From: Chryseobacterium kimseyorum
GTDB taxonomy: Bacteria > Bacteroidota > Bacteroidia > Flavobacteriales > Weeksellaceae
Reading direction: 5' to 3'
Assembly: GCF_025971945.1 (NCBI RefSeq)
Contig: NZ_JAPDHW010000004.1
Coordinates: 62,001-126,000, forward strand
Length of the DNA: 64,000 bases
Part shown: in pieces, positions 51,466 to 59,987 of the stretch
How positions within the stretch are numbered: the first letter of the stretch is position 1
How the letters are laid out: every line of letters begins with the position of its first letter
Made by a program: the position numbers and the translations under genes
Notes under the pieces: model-generated
The model's input: only the letters and a program-made list of their open reading frames with translations
What the model was told of the DNA's origin: nothing
Databases searched by the model: none

Positions 51466-51807
51466 ATGAATGAAAATGAAATTTCTTACGTTGTCAGAAA
51501 ATGTATTTTTAATGTATATAATAATTTAGGACCGGTTTGCTTGAATCTGTTTATCAGAAGATTTTAGTTTATGAATTAGAAGAAAATGAGCTTGAAGCAA
51601 CGTCAGAATTATTTTTACCAGTAAATTATGACAATAAATTATTTGATCTAAATTTTAGAATTGAAATCTGTAAAATCAATTGAAGATATTCATTATAAAC
51701 AGCTTTACACGTATTTGAAACTTTCCAACAAAAAATTGGGTCTGCTGGTAAATTTTAACACTACGAATATCCTTGATGGAATTATAAGAGTAGTGAATAA
51801 TTTATAG
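51466..51807 (+). pseudogene. GxxExxY-type (PDDEXK_3) protein, frameshifted
   Basis: Reading in three pieces recovers the GxxExxY family: MNENEISYVVRKCIFNVYNN then LGP; after a +1 shift, GLLESVYQKILVYELEENE; then, after an internal loss, ELKSVKSIEDIHYKQ and LYTYLKLSNKKLGLLVNFN to VVNNL and TAG at 51805. One base is missing in the GPG codons near 51532. Roughly ten codons around the catalytic Asp (near 51660) are also lost, so the protein cannot be functional. The relict start (51466) and stop are clear. Confidence 0.8.
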
Positions 51808-51811
51808 AAAA

Positions 51812-51892
51812 TTGACTCTCGCAGATTAAGGAAATTGAGCAGATTTTTGACAACTAATTAAAATCTGCGTAATCAGCAAAATCTGCGAGAGA
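51812..51892. repeat. GCAGAT-type intergenic repeat, copy 2
   Basis: Begins CTCTCGCAGATTAAGGAAAT and ends with AATCTGCGAGAGA; the two ends are complementary over about 13 bp (CTCTCGCAGATT/AATCTGCGAGAG). Related to 37393-37465. Confidence 0.6.
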
Positions 51893-51905
51893 CTATAAAC
51901 GACAT

Positions 51906-52604
51906 TTATTTTCCTAACACAAAAACCGCAGGAATTTTATGAAGCTCGGGTTTTTGCTTCTGCCAGTCTTTGATGCTCAAAGTTTTTATAAATTCATGTT
52001 CTGAATCATTAATATTTGCAGCAATGCAAAGTTTGGTATTGGGTGAAAGAAATTTACATAAATCCTCAAAAAGCGCATTGTTTCTATACGGTGTTTCCAT
52101 AAAAATCTGTGTGTAACCCGTTTTTTGTAGTTCACTTTCGAGATACTGAATCTTCTTTTTCTTTTCACCTTTTTCAATCGGAAGATAACCGTTAAAGGTA
52201 AATTCCTGTCCATTAAAACCGCTTGAAATTAACGCTAAAATAATCGATGAAGGACCAGAAATAGGAATGACCTTAATCTTTTTCTCGTGACACCATTTTA
52301 CGATCAAATTTCCCGGATCTGCGATGCATGGTAGTCCCGCTTCTGATAACAATCCGAAATCCTGACCGTTCAGCATTCTGTCCTGAGCTTCTTTAATGTC
52401 AGCGTTTTCCGTGTATTTATCTAAAAGAAATAGTTTTAGATCTGCCTGCTTTTTCTCCGGAGCAAAAAACTTGATAACTTTCCGTGCCGTTTTTTCATTT
52501 TCAACAAAGAAAAAATCGGTCTGCATAATATACTCTTTAATCACAGGTGAAAAATGAGTAATTGGAGTGTTTTCTGAAAGATAAGCCGGAAGTAAAAAAA
52601 GCAT
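51906..52604 (-). CDS. SAM-dependent methyltransferase (tetrapyrrole-methylase fold, RsmI-like)
   Basis: 232 aa, shorter than typical RsmI (about 280). The fold hallmarks are visible: FGLLSEAGLPCIADPGNLIVKW, IPISGPSSIILALISSGF and the FMETPYRNNALFEDL loop, all shared with RsmI 16S rRNA methyltransferases. It may modify rRNA, but the shorter C-terminus leaves that open. It lies 41 bp downstream of the phosphatase gene on the same strand, so the two may be cotranscribed. Confidence 0.87.
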   Translation of the reverse strand: MLFLLPAYLSENTPITHFSPVIKEYIMQTDFFFVENEKTARKVIKFFAPEKKQADLKLFLLDKYTENADIKEAQDRMLNGQDFGLLSEAGLPCIADPGNLIVKWCHEKKIKVIPISGPSSIILALISSGFNGQEFTFNGYLPIEKGEKKKKIQYLESELQKTGYTQIFMETPYRNNALFEDLCKFLSPNTKLCIAANINDSEHEFIKTLSIKDWQKQKPELHKIPAVFVLGK

Positions 52605-52645
52605 TATTGTAAATTATATATTGAAATTTATTGAAAAGATAGTTT

Positions 52646-53116
52646 CTAATTTTTATTAGTCAGAACATGTTGCTGCAACTGATGTGAAATTTTATTACAA
52701 GCCTCGTCCAGCAATTGAAATACATTTTCGAAATCATTCATATCGCCCCAGTAAGGATCAGGAACTTCAGAATTCTGATGATTCCCTGCTTCTTCCAAAA
52801 ACAAATGAACTTTCTGACGCTGCTCCTCATTTTTAGTTAACGAAATCACGTCTTCAAGATTTTTCAAATCCATGCAGTAGATCTTGTCAAACTTATCAAA
52901 GTCTGAAATTAAAAGTGGTCTTGATTTCTGTTTTGAAATATCAATTCCATGATTGGCTGCCGTTTTCACTGCTCTCTTATCTGGAGTTTCACCTTCGTGC
53001 ATAGAAATAGTTCCTACAGAATCAACCAAAAAACTTTCGGGCAGTTTAGACTTTAAAATTCCCTCAGCCAGCGGACTTCTACAAATATTTCCCAGACAGA
53101 CCATCAGTATTTTCAT
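52646..53116 (-). CDS. low molecular weight protein tyrosine phosphatase
   Basis: 156 aa, normal length. The P-loop VCLGNICRSP (CxxxxxR-S) carries the catalytic Cys, and the general-acid loop is DPYWGD. Removes phosphate from tyrosine residues of proteins; substrates unknown. A TAnnTTTG box (53122-53129, minus, TAAATTTG) lies only 6 nt upstream of its ATG. Confidence 0.95.
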   Translation of the reverse strand: MKILMVCLGNICRSPLAEGILKSKLPESFLVDSVGTISMHEGETPDKRAVKTAANHGIDISKQKSRPLLISDFDKFDKIYCMDLKNLEDVISLTKNEEQRQKVHLFLEEAGNHQNSEVPDPYWGDMNDFENVFQLLDEACNKISHQLQQHVLTNKN

Positions 53117-53121
53117 AGAAC

Positions 53122-53129
53122 AAATTTAA
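53122..53129 (-). promoter_or_regulatory. -7 box for the phosphatase gene
   Basis: Minus strand TAAATTTG. The spacing to the ATG (5 nt) implies a leaderless or very short-leader transcript. Confidence 0.45.
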
Positions 53130-53181
53130 TTAATCGAAAAATTAGAATTTAAATATATTTCAGGTGACAAAATTAAATAAA

Positions 53182-53210
53182 AAATGGAGAACAAAATTTA
53201 TTCTCCATTT
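53182..53210 (-). terminator. dnaA terminator
   Basis: A perfect 10-bp stem (AAATGGAGAA/TTCTCCATTT) with a 9-nt loop and a T-rich exit on the minus strand, 23 bp after the dnaA stop. Confidence 0.88.
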
Positions 53211-53232
53211 TTCCTTATGATTTGATGACAGA

Positions 53233-54687
53233 TTAGTGCTTAATTTTCTCTGTCAGTTCTTTTACATATTTTTTGACCTCCTTGTCAATTTTAGAAACAT
53301 CTTTTATCGTATCACAAGCGTACATTACTGTTGAGTGATCTTTACCTCCCATTTCTTCACCTATTTTGGTGAATGTTGCATTGGTAAATTCTTTAGCGAA
53401 ATACATGGCCAGCTGTCTTGGCAAAGCAATTTCTCTTTTTCTGGTTTTAGATAAAAGCTGCTCTCTCTTGATCCCAAAATACTCGCAAACAACTTCCTGA
53501 ATATAAGGAATATTGATGATTTTCTTCTGATTTGCAGCAATCTTGTTAATCGTTTCCTTTAATAATTCAAGACTTAAATCTGACTTATAAATGGTAGAAT
53601 AAGCGATCACTGAATTGATAACACCGATAAGTTCTCTAACGTTGGTTTTTGCTTCTGCCGCTAAGAAATCCAGCATATCTTCTGTTAAAACAATTCCGTC
53701 TCTGCTTAGCTTGTCAACGATAATTTTTCTTCGGGTGTCAAGATCCGGAGATTTGATTTCTGCAGAAAGTCCCCATTTGAAACGTGAAACAATTCTGTCC
53801 TGAATATCCATGATATCCACCGGCGCTTTATCTGACGTTAAGATAATCTGCTTACCGTTTTGATGTAAATAATCAAAAATATGGAAGAAACTGTCCTGTG
53901 TTGCCGACTTACCAGATAAGAACTGAATATCGTCAATGATCAACACATCCACCATTTGGTAGAAGTTGGCAAATTCTGTTTGTTTATGAGCTTTCGCAGC
54001 TGATATAAACTGCTGGATAAATTTTTCTGAAGAAAGATAAAGAACTACTTTATCAGGAAACTGGCTTTTCACTTCAAGACCAACTGCCTGGCCAAGGTGA
54101 GTTTTACCAACACCATAACCTCCATATAAAAACAATGGGTTGAAAGCTGTTGCACCAGGTCTTTTAGCAATAGATCTCGCTACCGTAGATGCAAATTTAT
54201 TGCTCTCCCCTTCCACATAATTATCAAAAGAAAAATCAGCTTTAAGGTTAGAATCAATATTTACTTTTTTAATTCCCGGAACAACAAAAGGATTAACAAT
54301 ATTCGATGAAAAACCTTGAGGCATAGTTTCCTGCATTTTTGGTGTAGGAACCGTTTTGCCTTTCATATTCATGGTAACCGGTTTTTCTAAACCGCTGGGC
54401 TTATTTTCCATCACCGAATACCAAAGTTTCACACCTTTACCAATATTTTTCTTCAGGGCAGCAGAAAGCAACGACAGGTAATTATCTTCAATATATTCTT
54501 TGTAAAAATCACTCGGAACCATCAATGTAAGATTGTTGTCAACCAATGAAATTGGCTGCACTTTATCAAACAGTAAGTCGAAGGATTTTTCGAGTTTTTT
54601 AAGATCAGAATTATCTTCAGCTGCGTTTAAATTATCTCGCATAAACTGAAGGCACTTCTGCCAGATCATCATTAAATTTTCATCCAT
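53233..54687 (-). CDS. dnaA: chromosomal replication initiator DnaA
   Basis: Binds DnaA boxes and opens the replication origin. 484 aa, normal length. Domain I is about 1-90; the AAA+ domain has Walker A GGYGVGKTHL and Walker B VLIIDDIQFL. The C-terminal DNA-binding domain has the DnaA signature GGKDHSTVMYACDTI. It is not followed by dnaN, as is common in Bacteroidota. No DnaA-box (TTATCCACA) cluster is seen in its upstream gap, so there is no evidence for an origin here. Confidence 0.98.
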   Translation of the reverse strand: MDENLMMIWQKCLQFMRDNLNAAEDNSDLKKLEKSFDLLFDKVQPISLVDNNLTLMVPSDFYKEYIEDNYLSLLSAALKKNIGKGVKLWYSVMENKPSGLEKPVTMNMKGKTVPTPKMQETMPQGFSSNIVNPFVVPGIKKVNIDSNLKADFSFDNYVEGESNKFASTVARSIAKRPGATAFNPLFLYGGYGVGKTHLGQAVGLEVKSQFPDKVVLYLSSEKFIQQFISAAKAHKQTEFANFYQMVDVLIIDDIQFLSGKSATQDSFFHIFDYLHQNGKQIILTSDKAPVDIMDIQDRIVSRFKWGLSAEIKSPDLDTRRKIIVDKLSRDGIVLTEDMLDFLAAEAKTNVRELIGVINSVIAYSTIYKSDLSLELLKETINKIAANQKKIINIPYIQEVVCEYFGIKREQLLSKTRKREIALPRQLAMYFAKEFTNATFTKIGEEMGGKDHSTVMYACDTIKDVSKIDKEVKKYVKELTEKIKH

Positions 54688-54791
54688 TTTTATGCCCTGA
54701 TTAATTCTAGGTTGTTTGTTTTTATTGGGAAGACAAAGGTCACATATTTTAACTTTAAAAAAAAATATTGCAAGTATTGATTATTAAAAAA

Positions 54792-54799
54792 TATATTTG
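54792..54799 (+). promoter_or_regulatory. -7 box for the thioesterase gene
   Basis: TATATTTG (TAnnTTTG), 22 nt upstream of ATG 54822. It lies within the longer frame that begins at 54768, deciding for the later start. Confidence 0.6.
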
Positions 54800-54821
54800 T
54801 ATGTATAATTTAAAGCTTAAT

Positions 54822-55235
54822 ATGATACACACAACTCACTCAATAAGAGTACGTTACGCAGAAACCGACCCTATGAAATACGTATATTACGGCAACTACG
54901 CCGCATATTTTGAATTGGGAAGAGTAGAACTTTTCAGAAGCATAGGAATATCTTATGACGAGATTGAAAAGCTTGGAATCTGGTTACCGGTTTCTGATTA
55001 CAATATTAAGTATTTAAAACCAGCTTTATACGATCAAAAATTAGAAATTCATACTTATGTAAAAAAAATTCCGGGAGTGAGAATTGAATTCGAATATGAA
55101 ATTTATAACGAAGAAAAAATAAAAATCACAGAAGCCCGCACGACTCTGTTCTTTTTGGAAGCCGAAACCAATAAAGTCATCAAATGCCCGGATTTTTTAA
55201 TGAAAATGATTGAAGAAAACTGGAAAGAAGATTAA
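54822..55235 (+). CDS. acyl-CoA thioesterase (4HBT/YbgC type)
   Basis: 137 aa from ATG 54822 (MIHTTHSIRVRYAETDPM); 18 upstream in-frame residues are rejected because they overlap the promoter box. The hot-dog fold catalytic segment is RYAETDPMKYVYYGNYAAYFE, with the catalytic Asp in ETD (Gly of the common DxxG replaced by Lys-Tyr). It hydrolyses acyl-CoA thioesters; in proteobacteria YbgC works with Tol-Pal, but no tol genes are here. A terminator follows. Confidence 0.92.
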   Translation: MIHTTHSIRVRYAETDPMKYVYYGNYAAYFELGRVELFRSIGISYDEIEKLGIWLPVSDYNIKYLKPALYDQKLEIHTYVKKIPGVRIEFEYEIYNEEKIKITEARTTLFFLEAETNKVIKCPDFLMKMIEENWKED

Positions 55236-55241
55236 AATCTA

Positions 55242-55276
55242 AAAATCCATTACACCAAAAGATGTTAATGGATTTT
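55242..55276 (+). terminator. terminator after the thioesterase gene
   Basis: A perfect 11-bp stem (AAAATCCATTA/TAATGGATTTT) with a 13-nt loop and a run of eight Ts. Confidence 0.85.
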
Positions 55277-55302
55277 TTTTCAGGAGCTATTTTTCAAATT
55301 CC

Positions 55303-55310
55303 TATATTTG
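55303..55310 (+). promoter_or_regulatory. -7 box for the DUF2339 gene
   Basis: TATATTTG (TAnnTTTG), 16 nt upstream of ATG 55327. Confidence 0.55.
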
Positions 55311-55326
55311 ATGACAAATCTGATCT

Positions 55327-57534
55327 ATGAATTCTGTTTTTGCTATCGTTGTCATATTGATCATACTTCTGATCCTGGTTTATCATAAACTCAGTAAGCG
55401 GATAGAGATTTTAGAAAAAAAGATTTCTGACCTGTCTCAGTCGATGACATTCAAAAATGAGGAAGTACAGAAGAAAGAAATTCTGACCGAAACATCTTTT
55501 CCTTCTCAATCGCAAACAGATACTCCAGATTCAAAAATTATTTTACCAGATTTTGAAGACACTGAACCGCAAAGAGATTGGCTTACCCCTGTTTTTGATT
55601 TTCTAAAACAGAATGCGCTCACCATCATCGGTATCTTCACCCTTGTTTTAGGAATTGGATATTTTGTAAAATATGCCATCGATAAGAATTGGATTGGAGA
55701 AACTTCACGCGCCGGAATAGGTTTTATCGTCGGTATGGCCATTATTGGAATCGGTCATTTTCTGAGAAAAAATTATCTGGTTTTTTCTTCTATCATCACC
55801 GGAGGCGGAATTGCTGTTCTTTATTTTACAACAACCATCGCGTTCCGTGAGTATCATATTTTTTCGCAAAACGTTGGTTTTTTAATTACCTGTTTAATTA
55901 CCATCGTATCAATAGCACTTTCTTATTATTATAAAAGTGAAATTTTAATCATCTTCTCATTATTTGGTGGATTTTTAGCGCCTTTGATGATCAGTACAGG
56001 ACAAAGCAATTATCTTTTCCTCTTCACTTATTTATCTGTTTTAAATATGGGAATGCTTGTCATCGCCTATCTCAAACAGTGGAAAAGCATTGGCTGGATC
56101 TCATTTATTTTCACATCAATCTATCTGTTTTTCTGGACGATGGAGAGAGCAGAAATAAATGCCGTCTTGTTTTACATCATTACATATGTCATTTTCTATG
56201 CATTTGCACTCCAGAATTATATCAAAAAAAATACTTTAGAGCAACTTGACATTTTAATGCTTGTCTTAATTAATTTTTCAAGTGTTGCAGGTTTGGTTTT
56301 TATCTTTAATGAATTACAACTGCTGCCCGCATCTGTATTTCCAGTTGTGTTTGCTCTCATCAATGCTACTGGATGGTATAGAGAATATCAAAAGAAAAAT
56401 TTCGCAATCAATTACTCCGTTTTTACAAGTATTACGATCAGTCTTATCACTTTGGCTTTCGCACTTGAATTAAAAACACATTTAATTACCAGTATCTGGG
56501 CTGTAGAAGCCAGTCTCCTACTCTATATATGGAAGAAAACCAATCATAAGATTTTTAAAAATTTCTTTTACATTCTTTTTCCAATGGTGATCATTTCACA
56601 GATGATTACCTGGACGAGATATTTTGATGCCGATTCGTTGCAGATTATTTTCAATCCTGTTTTCATTACCAGTCTGGTTGTGATTGGAAGCTGTTTTATG
56701 AATTTATATTTATTGAAAAAAGATTCTGAAGAGGAGAAATCTGAACTGGAATTTTATGAAAATATATTTAAAATCTTATGTATTTCTGTGATCTACTTTT
56801 CGGTTTTATTTGAAATTATTTATCATATTTCAGAAGAAAGTATGGTGATCATTATGACAATCGGCTTTCTGTACAGTTTGTTTTATTTGTTTACGTTAAT
56901 TCTCTTTGGCAAAGAAATCAGTATCAGCAAAGATTTTCAGGCAGGAATGATTTATGTTTTTTTAGTACTGCTTTTCATACATATCTCAACTTCGCAGGTC
57001 GCAAATGAGATTATCACGAAAAAAATCAGTTCCAATTTGTTCTTTGTTCACCTGCTGTATATTTTTCCACTCACCTATTTGACGTTAAAAATATTTCCAA
57101 AATCAGACTGTATTAAAAACTACAGATCATATTGGCTTATTTCTCTGACTGTTGTTTCATGTTTCAGTTTTGAATTGTACCGTACTTATATATTAATGAA
57201 CGCGGAGAATCTGGAGCAGATTTATGAGCTTGAGGATCATTTCAATATATTATACTTACCAATTATTTGGGCAGTCCTGGCGTGTCTTTTTATTTATTTT
57301 GGTTTAAAAAAGGAAATTCCGGAAATCAACAAGATTGGTTTCAGCTTATTGGGCATTATGATCTTCAAATTATACTCCTATGATGTTTGGCAAATGGATA
57401 ATGTATCCAGAATAATTGCTTTCATCATCTTAGGAATTATTTTACTTTTGAGCTCATTTATGTTCCAGAGACTGAAAAATTTAATTAAAAATCTGGTCGA
57501 TAAGAAAGATGAAACTTCAAATCAGAATCTTTAA
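55327..57534 (+). CDS. DUF2339 polytopic membrane protein
   Basis: 735 aa. An N-terminal membrane anchor (AIVVILIILLILVYH) is followed by a short coiled coil (about 20-45) and a linker rich in Glu/Thr/Ser. More than 15 hydrophobic spans follow, the first reading NALTIIGIFTLVLGIGYFVK, which with AIDKNWIGETSRAGIGFIVG is the DUF2339 hallmark. The C-terminus is basic. Function unknown. A large stand-alone gene with its own promoter. Confidence 0.9.
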   Translation: MNSVFAIVVILIILLILVYHKLSKRIEILEKKISDLSQSMTFKNEEVQKKEILTETSFPSQSQTDTPDSKIILPDFEDTEPQRDWLTPVFDFLKQNALTIIGIFTLVLGIGYFVKYAIDKNWIGETSRAGIGFIVGMAIIGIGHFLRKNYLVFSSIITGGGIAVLYFTTTIAFREYHIFSQNVGFLITCLITIVSIALSYYYKSEILIIFSLFGGFLAPLMISTGQSNYLFLFTYLSVLNMGMLVIAYLKQWKSIGWISFIFTSIYLFFWTMERAEINAVLFYIITYVIFYAFALQNYIKKNTLEQLDILMLVLINFSSVAGLVFIFNELQLLPASVFPVVFALINATGWYREYQKKNFAINYSVFTSITISLITLAFALELKTHLITSIWAVEASLLLYIWKKTNHKIFKNFFYILFPMVIISQMITWTRYFDADSLQIIFNPVFITSLVVIGSCFMNLYLLKKDSEEEKSELEFYENIFKILCISVIYFSVLFEIIYHISEESMVIIMTIGFLYSLFYLFTLILFGKEISISKDFQAGMIYVFLVLLFIHISTSQVANEIITKKISSNLFFVHLLYIFPLTYLTLKIFPKSDCIKNYRSYWLISLTVVSCFSFELYRTYILMNAENLEQIYELEDHFNILYLPIIWAVLACLFIYFGLKKEIPEINKIGFSLLGIMIFKLYSYDVWQMDNVSRIIAFIILGIILLLSSFMFQRLKNLIKNLVDKKDETSNQNL

Positions 57535-57699
57535 AACAGTGCTAAAACCCATTATTTATAATTATTTTCTAAATTATTTTACTTTTTTATTGACAATTTG
57601 TAAAAATTAAGTATATTTATCACGTTTTTAACACTTATATTTTTGACTAACTGTTTGTCATAATTTGAAGAACAAGTACCGTTACAGATTTTTCTATTT

Positions 57700-57707
57700 T
57701 AAATTTG
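57700..57707 (+). promoter_or_regulatory. -7 box for the secreted 145-aa protein gene
   Basis: TAAATTTG (TAnnTTTG), 43 nt upstream of the preferred ATG 57751. Confidence 0.5.
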
Positions 57708-57750
57708 TCCCGAGTATGAAATGCTCAAAAAAAACAATAATTATCTACAT

Positions 57751-58188
57751 ATGAAAAAAATTCTCTACTCTTTACTAGTCTTTGCATCGGCAACTATATT
57801 TGCTCAGAAAAATCCTAATGTGAAATTTGCAATCTGCAATGACGCGGTAGGAACTGTAGCAATGTTTGATGCGAAAAAGGAATTTGTTCAAAGTGTCAAT
57901 GTTTTTAAAGCGAAAACAAATCTTCCGCAGAATCTGAAAAAATTTGACTATTTAGCTGATAACGGATTGGCTGAAGTGAAATTCAAGAAAGACTTCGGAA
58001 CTCTAGATTTTATGTCTTTGGCTAATTTTAATGTGCAGAACGGTCTTCCAAAAGATGCACCTGTTTTCATTGAAGGCTATGAATTCAAAAATACAGACAC
58101 CAACATTTTTGCAGACATGATTGCAGATTCAAAAGTGGAAACTGTAGACGGTAAAAAAGCCTTGGTAATCACTACAGTGAAGAAATAA
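57751..58188 (+). CDS. hypothetical secreted protein
   Basis: 145 aa from ATG 57751, which begins a clean signal peptide (MKKILYSLLVFASATIFAQ). An in-frame ATG at 57721 would put ten Asn/Lys-rich residues before it and is less likely. The mature part is a small, Lys/Asp-rich, beta-type protein with no recognised domain and no conserved catalytic motif visible. It is free-standing, with its own promoter and terminator. Confidence 0.75.
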   Translation: MKKILYSLLVFASATIFAQKNPNVKFAICNDAVGTVAMFDAKKEFVQSVNVFKAKTNLPQNLKKFDYLADNGLAEVKFKKDFGTLDFMSLANFNVQNGLPKDAPVFIEGYEFKNTDTNIFADMIADSKVETVDGKKALVITTVKK

Positions 58189-58210
58189 TTTTTATATTTC
58201 TAAATACAGA

Positions 58211-58237
58211 AACGGATATTCAATCTGAATATCCGTT
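58211..58237 (+). terminator. terminator after the secreted protein gene
   Basis: A perfect 11-bp stem (AACGGATATTC/GAATATCCGTT) followed by eight Ts. It sits 5 bp before the end of convergent rarA. Confidence 0.9.
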
Positions 58238-58241
58238 TTTT

Positions 58242-59519
58242 TTAATACTTATTGTTCCATTTTTTCCTGAGCTCTTCATAGATTTTCTTTTCAGTAGCAT
58301 TATTTCCCGGCTCATAAAATTTAACGTCTGCTATTTCTTCCGGTAAAAAATCCTGATTTACAAAATTGCCTTCGTACGAATGAGCATATTTATACTCTTT
58401 TCCGTAGTCCAGATCTTTCATCAGTTTTGTTGGAGCGTTTCTTAAATGTAAAGGCACAGGTAGATTTCCTTTTTTTTTAACAAAAGCTAAAGCATCATTA
58501 ATCGCCATATACGCTGAATTACTTTTTGGAGAAACCGCCAAATAAATAGCGGTTTCACTTAACAGAATTCTCGCTTCCGGATTACCAATCACATTGATAG
58601 CCTGAAAACAACTGTTTGCAATCACCAATGCATTAGGATTGGCTAAACCAATATCTTCAGACGCCAAGATCAACATTCTTCTGGCAATAAATTTTATATC
58701 CTCGCCACCTGCAATCATTCTTGCGAGCCAGTAGACAGCACCATTGGGATCGCTTCCACGCATCGATTTGATAAATGCCGAAATAATATCATAATGCTGT
58801 TCACCATTCTTATCATACAAAGCCATGGTTTCCTGAAGAACTTCCATCACTTCATCATTAGAAATCTCTTTCGTGTTTGAATTGATAAACTGACTGAGAA
58901 CCAATTCAACAGAGTTTATCAATTTCCTTCCATCACCGCCAGAATATTGTATAAAAGCCTGCTTTTCTTTAATTGTGAAATCAGTTTTTTCATCTTTATT
59001 AAATCTTTCAAGCGCGATATCAATTAATTCCTCAAGTTTTTCATGCGAGAGTGCCTTTAAAATATAAACCTGACTTCTCGAAAGCAATGCTGAAACCACT
59101 TCAAAGCTCGGATTTTCTGTAGTTGCCCCGATCAGAACAACCCAGCCTTTTTCCACTGCATGAAGCAAAGAATCCTGCTGAGATTTATTAAATCGGTGAA
59201 TCTCATCGATGAAAAGTATCGGAGATTTTCCTGAAAAAAGATTTTGCTTTTTGGCCTCATCAATTACATCACGCACATCTTTAACCCCAGAAGAGACGGC
59301 GGAAAGTTTAAAAAACTTTCGACCTGATTTTTCTGAGATAATTTCTGCCAAAGTTGTTTTTCCGGTTCCTGGGGGTCCCCAAAGTATAAGAGAATTTAAC
59401 GTGTCATTCTGTAGCATTTTCCTCAGCGTTCCTTTTTCGCCGGTGAGATGTTCCTGCCCCAAAACTTCATCTAAAGTTTTCGGTCTCATTCTTTCGGCTA
59501 AGGGAGTATTTTGACTCAA
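58242..59519 (-). CDS. rarA: replication-associated recombination protein A
   Basis: AAA+ ATPase of the clamp-loader family acting at stalled forks. 425 aa, normal length. N-terminus PLAERMRPKTLDEVLGQEHL; Walker A GPPGTGKTT; Walker B ILFIDEIHRFN; sensor ATTENPSF; C-terminal MgsA tetramerisation part with MRGSDPNGAVYWLARMI and LRNAPTKLMKDLDYG. Convergent with the preceding gene. Confidence 0.97.
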   Translation of the reverse strand: MSQNTPLAERMRPKTLDEVLGQEHLTGEKGTLRKMLQNDTLNSLILWGPPGTGKTTLAEIISEKSGRKFFKLSAVSSGVKDVRDVIDEAKKQNLFSGKSPILFIDEIHRFNKSQQDSLLHAVEKGWVVLIGATTENPSFEVVSALLSRSQVYILKALSHEKLEELIDIALERFNKDEKTDFTIKEKQAFIQYSGGDGRKLINSVELVLSQFINSNTKEISNDEVMEVLQETMALYDKNGEQHYDIISAFIKSMRGSDPNGAVYWLARMIAGGEDIKFIARRMLILASEDIGLANPNALVIANSCFQAINVIGNPEARILLSETAIYLAVSPKSNSAYMAINDALAFVKKKGNLPVPLHLRNAPTKLMKDLDYGKEYKYAHSYEGNFVNQDFLPEEIADVKFYEPGNNATEKKIYEELRKKWNNKY

Positions 59520-59698
59520 AATTTTTGGAATTTATATTTAATTGAATTTTATTTTTAAAACACAGAATAATAGTATGAAAATGAAGAATTTCAAAATGAT
59601 GAATTTAAAATCAACAAACGCCAGGAATAATCCGACAAACACCTATTTATGACTCTGAAACTTCTAACAAATTTAAACTAATTTTCAATTTTTTACCC

Positions 59699-59706
59699 TA
59701 TTTTTG
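59699..59706 (+). promoter_or_regulatory. -7 box for the yidD-lgt pair
   Basis: TATTTTTG (TAnnTTTG), ending 7 nt before the TTG start of yidD, so the transcript would begin at or near the start codon. Confidence 0.5.
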
Positions 59707-59713
59707 CATTGTT

Positions 59714-59956
59714 TTGAAACTTACATTCAATAAAATCATTACATCGCCTTTGGTAATTTTAATCAGATTTTACCAGTGGTTTATCTCGCCTTTACTACCA
59801 AAAAACTGCCGATATGAGCCGACCTGTTCGCATTATATGGTTGAATCTCTCCAGATTCATGGGATTTTCAAGGGATTTTGGCTTGGTGTAAAGAGAATTG
59901 CTAAGTGTCATCCATGGGGAGGAAGCGGTTACGATCCTGTTCCGCCAAAAAAATAA
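59714..59956 (+). CDS. yidD: membrane protein insertion efficiency factor YidD
   Basis: 80 aa, normal length. Start is TTG ([21 protein letters not shown]); there is no usable ATG before the conserved core. Family signature: [18 protein letters not shown] and [20 protein letters not shown]. Small membrane-associated protein that aids Sec/YidC insertion. In many bacteria yidD neighbours yidC or rnpA; here it precedes lgt by 31 bp with no terminator between, so they are probably cotranscribed. Confidence 0.95.
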   Translation: MKLTFNKIITSPLVILIRFYQWFISPLLPKNCRYEPTCSHYMVESLQIHGIFKGFWLGVKRIAKCHPWGGSGYDPVPPKK

Positions 59957-59987
59957 ATTACAATCAAACGAACTATAAAAAATAGAA

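Noticed and set aside
54768-54821. Longer start of the thioesterase
   Set aside because: Overlaps the promoter box; the family begins near MIHTTHSIRVRYAETD.
54688-54821. Possible replication origin next to dnaA
   Set aside because: No DnaA-box cluster or AT-rich unwinding repeats with boxes were seen, and dnaN is not adjacent.
59575-59652. 25-codon plus-strand ORF ([12 protein letters not shown]..) upstream of yidD
   Set aside because: Low-complexity repeats of Lys/Asn/Met codons, no promoter box or terminator; probably chance.
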